Source: Gemmatimonadota bacterium (GTDB lineage: Bacteria; Gemmatimonadota; Gemmatimonadetes; Longimicrobiales; Gaopeijiaceae). From it: DNA of 9,618 nucleotides. Of the stretch, positions 6,839 to 9,618 are shown one piece after another. The DNA is taken from the NCBI GenBank assembly GCA_015492755.1, contig WGEM01000497.1:1-9618 (forward strand), given 5' to 3'. The notes below the pieces were generated by a model, which was not told the DNA's origin, did not search any database, and saw only the letters and a program-made list of their open reading frames with translations. The first letter of the stretch is position 1, and every line of letters starts with the position of its first letter. The translations under genes and the position numbers were made by a program.

Positions 6839-6943
6839 GTTGGGCGCGGCACGGCCCCGCCTCCGTCGTTGGCGCTCCTGGACGTAGCCTTGGGCTACGC
6901 CGTCGTCGCGCCGCCTAGGATTCGGGGCCGTGGCACGCCCAAC
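6839..6943 (+). repeat. Right internal self-complementary arm of the element
   Basis: 6839-6859 (GTTGGGCG...CGGCCCCG) pairs with 6923-6943 at 19 of 21 positions. At the apex CGTAGCC (6883-6889) pairs perfectly with GGCTACG (6893-6899) across a 3-nt loop. The arm abuts the right terminal repeat, mirroring the left arm in size and layout. Confidence 0.75.
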
Positions 6944-6974
6944 GCGGCCCGCTCTCTTACTCGGACAGGCTCCT
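6943..6974 (-). repeat. Right terminal inverted repeat
   Basis: Read on the minus strand it begins AGGAGCCTGTCCGAGTAA, identical to the left end for 18 bases, then GAGAGC where the left end has AGGAGT, then GGGCCGCG. Confidence 0.88.
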
Positions 6975-7162
6975 GGGAGCCTTCGATTACCTCATGACGC
7001 AGACGGAAAACGAAGCGTACATGAGCAACTTCGCGCCGGAGCAGCTGGAGTTCTTCTACGGATTCCCCGCCTGGCTCGTGGCCTTCTGGGCGGTGGCGGT
7101 GTGGGGAGGCGTGGCCGGCGCGCTGGTATGGTACGCCCGGGCCATGGCCGCCAGGGGCACCC

Positions 7163-9618
7163 TCAGGTAACGGGCTCGGGACGTTCAGGCGGAGAAGCGA
7201 TCCCGGCCAGCGCCCGGCTCCACCAGCGCACGATGAGGACCACCACCAGCACCGCCAGCGCGTAGCCCGGCACGCTTCCCGGGAAGGGCGCAGCCAGCAG
7301 GTGCTCGAGCATCTGCACCGCGATCATGGAGCCGAAGATCTCCGGGGCAAGGCGCGGCGCGCGGGCCACCACCTCCAGCAACGCGGCGAGGATCGCCGCG
7401 GCGACGAGTCCCGACACGATCCACACCGGAACCGACTCCTGCAGCCCGCCGGGCACCGCCACCATCCCGAAGGCGAAGACGGCAAACCCGGTGACGGCGC
7501 GGAGCGCCGGCCGCGCGCGGAAACGGCGGTGGGCGGCCGCCAGCGCCAGCATCCCCGAGGTGAGGAAGAAGACGGGGAGGACCACCTCCAGCGGGGGCGC
7601 CAGGAGCGCCACCCACGTCGCCGCCCCGCTGTAGTCGGGGAGCGGCGGGAGCTCCGCCGTCCAGACCGCCGCGGCGGCGCCCAGCCCCGCCAGCGCGAGG
7701 CCCAGCGCCGGCCCGGAGTAGCGGGGCGCCGGGACCGCCTCACTCGCCGGGATCCACGAGTGGCCCAGCGCCACCACAAGCGAGACGCCTGCGGTGACCA
7801 CCAGCGCCGCGAGTCCGATGCCGAAGGCCACCGCACCGGCCTGAAATCCATACGGCTGCGCCGTGACGAAGGCCGCCGTGGTGGCCGGCCAGGCGTTGGC
7901 GCCGCCCAGGACCATCGCCGCGCCCAGCACCGGCGCCGCCACCCGCAAGGGCGCCAGGACGAGGCGGCCCCGGCTCCAGAGCACCACCGCCGTCACCGCG
8001 CCGGCGCCGTAGAGGATGAAGAGCGCCAGCGCCAGCCCCACCGAGATCATGGTGCGGCGGGTCTGGCTCTGCCGGTACGCCCGTGTCCAGCTCTCCGGGA
8101 CGTGTACAAAGCGCCGGAGGTCCGCGACCTCCGCACCGGAGATCCGCGCCTCCGCCCGGGCCTCCCCCTCCACGCCCGTGAGGCGGGTGGGGTCACGGAA
8201 GGTGAACGTCCAGTCGGTGCGGGCTTCCCGCGCCGTCTCCTCCGCCGCCACCTCCTCCCAGGTGCCGGGCCAGAGCACCGCGCGGGCCAGCGCACGCGCC
8301 GAGTCCTCCGGCAGGCTGGTGCCGGGTCGCCCTTCCGGGAGGCGATGGGCGATCCTCCGTAGCGTCCCGTCCACCTCCAGGTTCACGAGGAACTCCTCGG
8401 CGCGTTCCTCCGGCGGCGCGTCCCAGTTCACGAACCGCACGATCCACTGCGGAGGAGCCAGGAAGGTGCCCAGGAGCGCCTCCACCGAATCACGGCCCAG
8501 TTCGCGCACCACGTAGACGTGCGCCTGACCCCGGCCGTCTCCGGCGGTGGCGGCGGCCCACCACCCGGTGAGGTCGTGCCCGCGCGTGGTGAGCGCGTCG
8601 CGCGCCAGCGCCTCCGCCTGGGCACGGCCCACTTCCAGCCGGGGCGGCGCTCCCCGCGCCAGGAGCGCGCCCACCCAGAGAGCGAAGCCGGCCACCGCCA
8701 CCGCGCCCAGCGCGGCGGGACTGAGGAGCGCCGGCCGGGGCGCGCCCGCCGCCACCGGCGATGCGGGCGCCCCCGGTGCCGCAGCTTCGGTGTCCGGTGA
8801 CCCGCCCGCGTGCGGAACGGCTCGGGGCGTGTCACCCTCCCGCGCGCGAGGCCGCCAGGCGCGGTTGTACGCCCACTCCGGCGCCTCGGCGCGCGCCCGC
8901 CCCCCGCGGCGGGCCCACAGCACCGCCGCCAGGGGCACCAGCGCCACCAGGATCACCACGCCCTGGTCCAGGCGCGCATCCGACGCGAAGAGCACGCTGG
9001 AGATGAGCGCGAGGTCGTAGAGGAAGTGGGCCAGGATGGTGGGAACCAGGCCGAAGCCCACGTACACCGCCCCCCAGAGGAGCGCAGGCGGCGTGAGCTC
9101 CACCACGCGGGCGTAGGCCGGCTGCTGCGGGTAGTTGGCGTGGCCGGCGGCAAAGACCACCGCCTGCAGGAGCACCGCCCCCCAGATCCAGAGGTTCCGG
9201 CGCCCGTAGCGGGCGCCCAGCAGCGCCGCGCAGGCGATGGGGACCGCCCGGAAGACGCTCTCCTCCCAGAAGGCGGCGAAGAGCGAGACGGAGACCGCCT
9301 GGAGCCACGGCGCGTACGTGGCCAGAAGGTCCGGATGCACCAGCGCGTCGGCAGGCGACCACCATCCCTCCAGGCGCGAGGTACCCAGATAGAAGAGCAC
9401 CACGTAGCCCACCTGCAGCCCCACCAGGAGGTACGCCGACACGGTGATCCCCAGCGCCGGGCGGGATGCCGCCACCTCCGGCAACCAGAACGTCCACTGC
9501 TGCAGGTGCCCCGGAAAGGCGCGGCGGCCCAGTGACTCGCCCGCCATGAACACGAAGGCCAGCAGCGGCGTGCCCAGCGCGGCGATGGCCAGCGCCGCCA
9601 GATTCTGGAGCACGAAGG
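7163..9618 (-). CDS. CPBP/CAAX-type intramembrane protease fused to a large membrane region (5'-partial)
   Basis: At least 816 residues, open to the right edge. The first in-window start-like codon is GTG at 9613, but the codon before it is also open, so the N-terminus is probably outside. Numbering from that GTG, the CPBP protease motifs are all present: EESVFR (Glu117, Glu118, Arg122), FAAGH (Phe154, His158) and HFLYD (His196, Asp200), within helices at about 101-235. The family comprises membrane-embedded glutamate proteases related to Rce1 CAAX proteases. A Pro/Ala-rich linker (236-296) and a helix (298-319) follow. Next comes a soluble region (about 320-520) with a PepSY-like feel (VGRAQAEALARDAL, then ARALARAVLWPG), probably outside the membrane. 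A second membrane half with about eight or nine helices spans 521-798. The substrate is unknown. The stop overlaps the 3' end of the convergent pseudogene. Confidence 0.85.
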   Translation of the reverse strand, partial: FVLQNLAALAIAALGTPLLAFVFMAGESLGRRAFPGHLQQWTFWLPEVAASRPALGITVSAYLLVGLQVGYVVLFYLGTSRLEGWWSPADALVHPDLLATYAPWLQAVSVSLFAAFWEESVFRAVPIACAALLGARYGRRNLWIWGAVLLQAVVFAAGHANYPQQPAYARVVELTPPALLWGAVYVGFGLVPTILAHFLYDLALISSVLFASDARLDQGVVILVALVPLAAVLWARRGGRARAEAPEWAYNRAWRPRAREGDTPRAVPHAGGSPDTEAAAPGAPASPVAAGAPRPALLSPAALGAVAVAGFALWVGALLARGAPPRLEVGRAQAEALARDALTTRGHDLTGWWAAATAGDGRGQAHVYVVRELGRDSVEALLGTFLAPPQWIVRFVNWDAPPEERAEEFLVNLEVDGTLRRIAHRLPEGRPGTSLPEDSARALARAVLWPGTWEEVAAEETAREARTDWTFTFRDPTRLTGVEGEARAEARISGAEVADLRRFVHVPESWTRAYRQSQTRRTMISVGLALALFILYGAGAVTAVVLWSRGRLVLAPLRVAAPVLGAAMVLGGANAWPATTAAFVTAQPYGFQAGAVAFGIGLAALVVTAGVSLVVALGHSWIPASEAVPAPRYSGPALGLALAGLGAAAAVWTAELPPLPDYSGAATWVALLAPPLEVVLPVFFLTSGMLALAAAHRRFRARPALRAVTGFAVFAFGMVAVPGGLQESVPVWIVSGLVAAAILAALLEVVARAPRLAPEIFGSMIAVQMLEHLLAAPFPGSVPGYALAVLVVVLIVRWWSRALAGIASPPERPEPVT

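Larger units (their letters stand above)
6668..6974. mobile_element. MITE-like non-autonomous element with 32-bp terminal inverted repeats
   Basis: The insert splits a coding sequence that is otherwise continuous. Its ends are inverted repeats: the outer 18 bases AGGAGCCTGTCCGAGTAA are identical at both ends, and 29 of 32 bases match overall. It encodes no transposase. The longest start-to-stop frame inside it is 37 codons (6774-6887, preceded by AGGAG at 6761), with no recognisable product. The interior is two self-complementary arms. The exact boundary is ambiguous by a few bases. GGAGCC is present at both junctions (6669-6674 and 6976-6981) and could be a 6-bp target duplication. Alternatively TA/TG flank the ends, as a 2-bp TA duplication with one change. 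Either way, removing 307 bp restores the gene. It was presumably mobilised by a transposase encoded elsewhere; I do not assign a family. Confidence 0.85.
6588..7170 (+). pseudogene. Small membrane protein gene broken by a MITE-like insertion and probably an internal deletion
   Basis: The first 29 codons (6588-6674) encode MTDDASASTT, then HLWIVGALALLWNAVGA. The rest of the same protein resumes at 6982 as FDYLMTQTENEAYMSNF, then PEQLEFFYGFPAW, and ends at TAA 7168-7170. Joining 6674 to 6982 restores one in-frame 91-residue protein; the intervening 307 bp shift the frame. From recall, the family is a small membrane protein of about 140-150 residues (sometimes labelled sugar transporter or hypothetical) with four helices, carrying an LLWN, FDYLMTQ, FPAW and VWG signature and ending in a YARAM..RG type tail. 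Here VAGALV runs straight into WYARAMAARG, so the third and fourth helices seem to be missing. Its stop overlaps the 3' end of the convergent protease gene by 8 bp. As it stands, translation from 6588 would read into the insert and stop at 6887. Confidence 0.75.

Noticed and set aside
6588..6887. A 99-codon fusion protein reading from the membrane gene into the mobile element
   Set aside because: It could be translated, but only the first 29 codons are native; the rest is an accidental read-through into the insert.
6668..6974. CRISPR-like or tandem repeat array in the structured insert
   Set aside because: The repeats are inverted and nested, not direct and evenly spaced, and there are no spacers.
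6930..7265. Plus-strand open frame across the element's right end
   Set aside because: It is out of frame with the recognisable membrane-protein tail and runs antisense into the protease gene, with no homology visible.

Overview
The window is very GC-rich DNA with strong G/C third-position bias, so most long antisense reading frames are shadows of real genes. Gene content suggests a Gemmatimonadota-like Gram-negative bacterium: a signal-peptide-bearing envelope protein, multi-domain membrane proteins, a one-chain NDP-forming acyl-CoA synthetase, and a TACATT-type -10 immediately before an ATG. The phylum is inferred from style and protein resemblance, not from a marker gene.

Left part (1-2773, plus strand): a small unknown membrane-associated protein is followed 3 bp after its stop by a 22-bp perfect palindrome and a T-rich stretch, probably a terminator. 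Next comes a full-length 711-residue ADP/NDP-forming acyl-CoA synthetase, apparently read from a leaderless transcript.

Middle part (2786-6437, minus strand): three genes form a tightly coupled operon, read right to left. They are a four-helix membrane protein with a C-terminal putative Ig (He_PIG-like) domain, an unusually long amidohydrolase-2-type metal-dependent hydrolase, and a signal-peptide-bearing envelope protein. Stop and start codons overlap at both junctions (TGATG and ATGA). A candidate promoter lies at 6482-6510. The first gene of the operon and the acyl-CoA synthetase end tail to tail with only 12 bp between the synthetase and the last operon gene.

Right part (6438-7170): a divergent small membrane-protein gene is broken by a ~307-bp insertion. 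The insert has 32-bp terminal inverted repeats (3 mismatches). Its interior consists of two self-complementary arms of 103 and 105 nt that abut the terminal repeats and have related cores. It encodes no transposase and looks like a MITE-type non-autonomous element. The host gene also seems to have lost an internal block of about 50-60 codons, so it is a pseudogene twice over. This is the most notable feature of the window.

Far right (7163-9618, minus strand): the C-terminal ~816 residues of a large membrane protein with an intact CPBP/CAAX-type intramembrane protease active site. An extracytoplasmic-type domain and a second multi-helix membrane half follow the protease. The gene runs off the right edge.

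No tRNA, rRNA, CRISPR array or autonomous transposase was seen.
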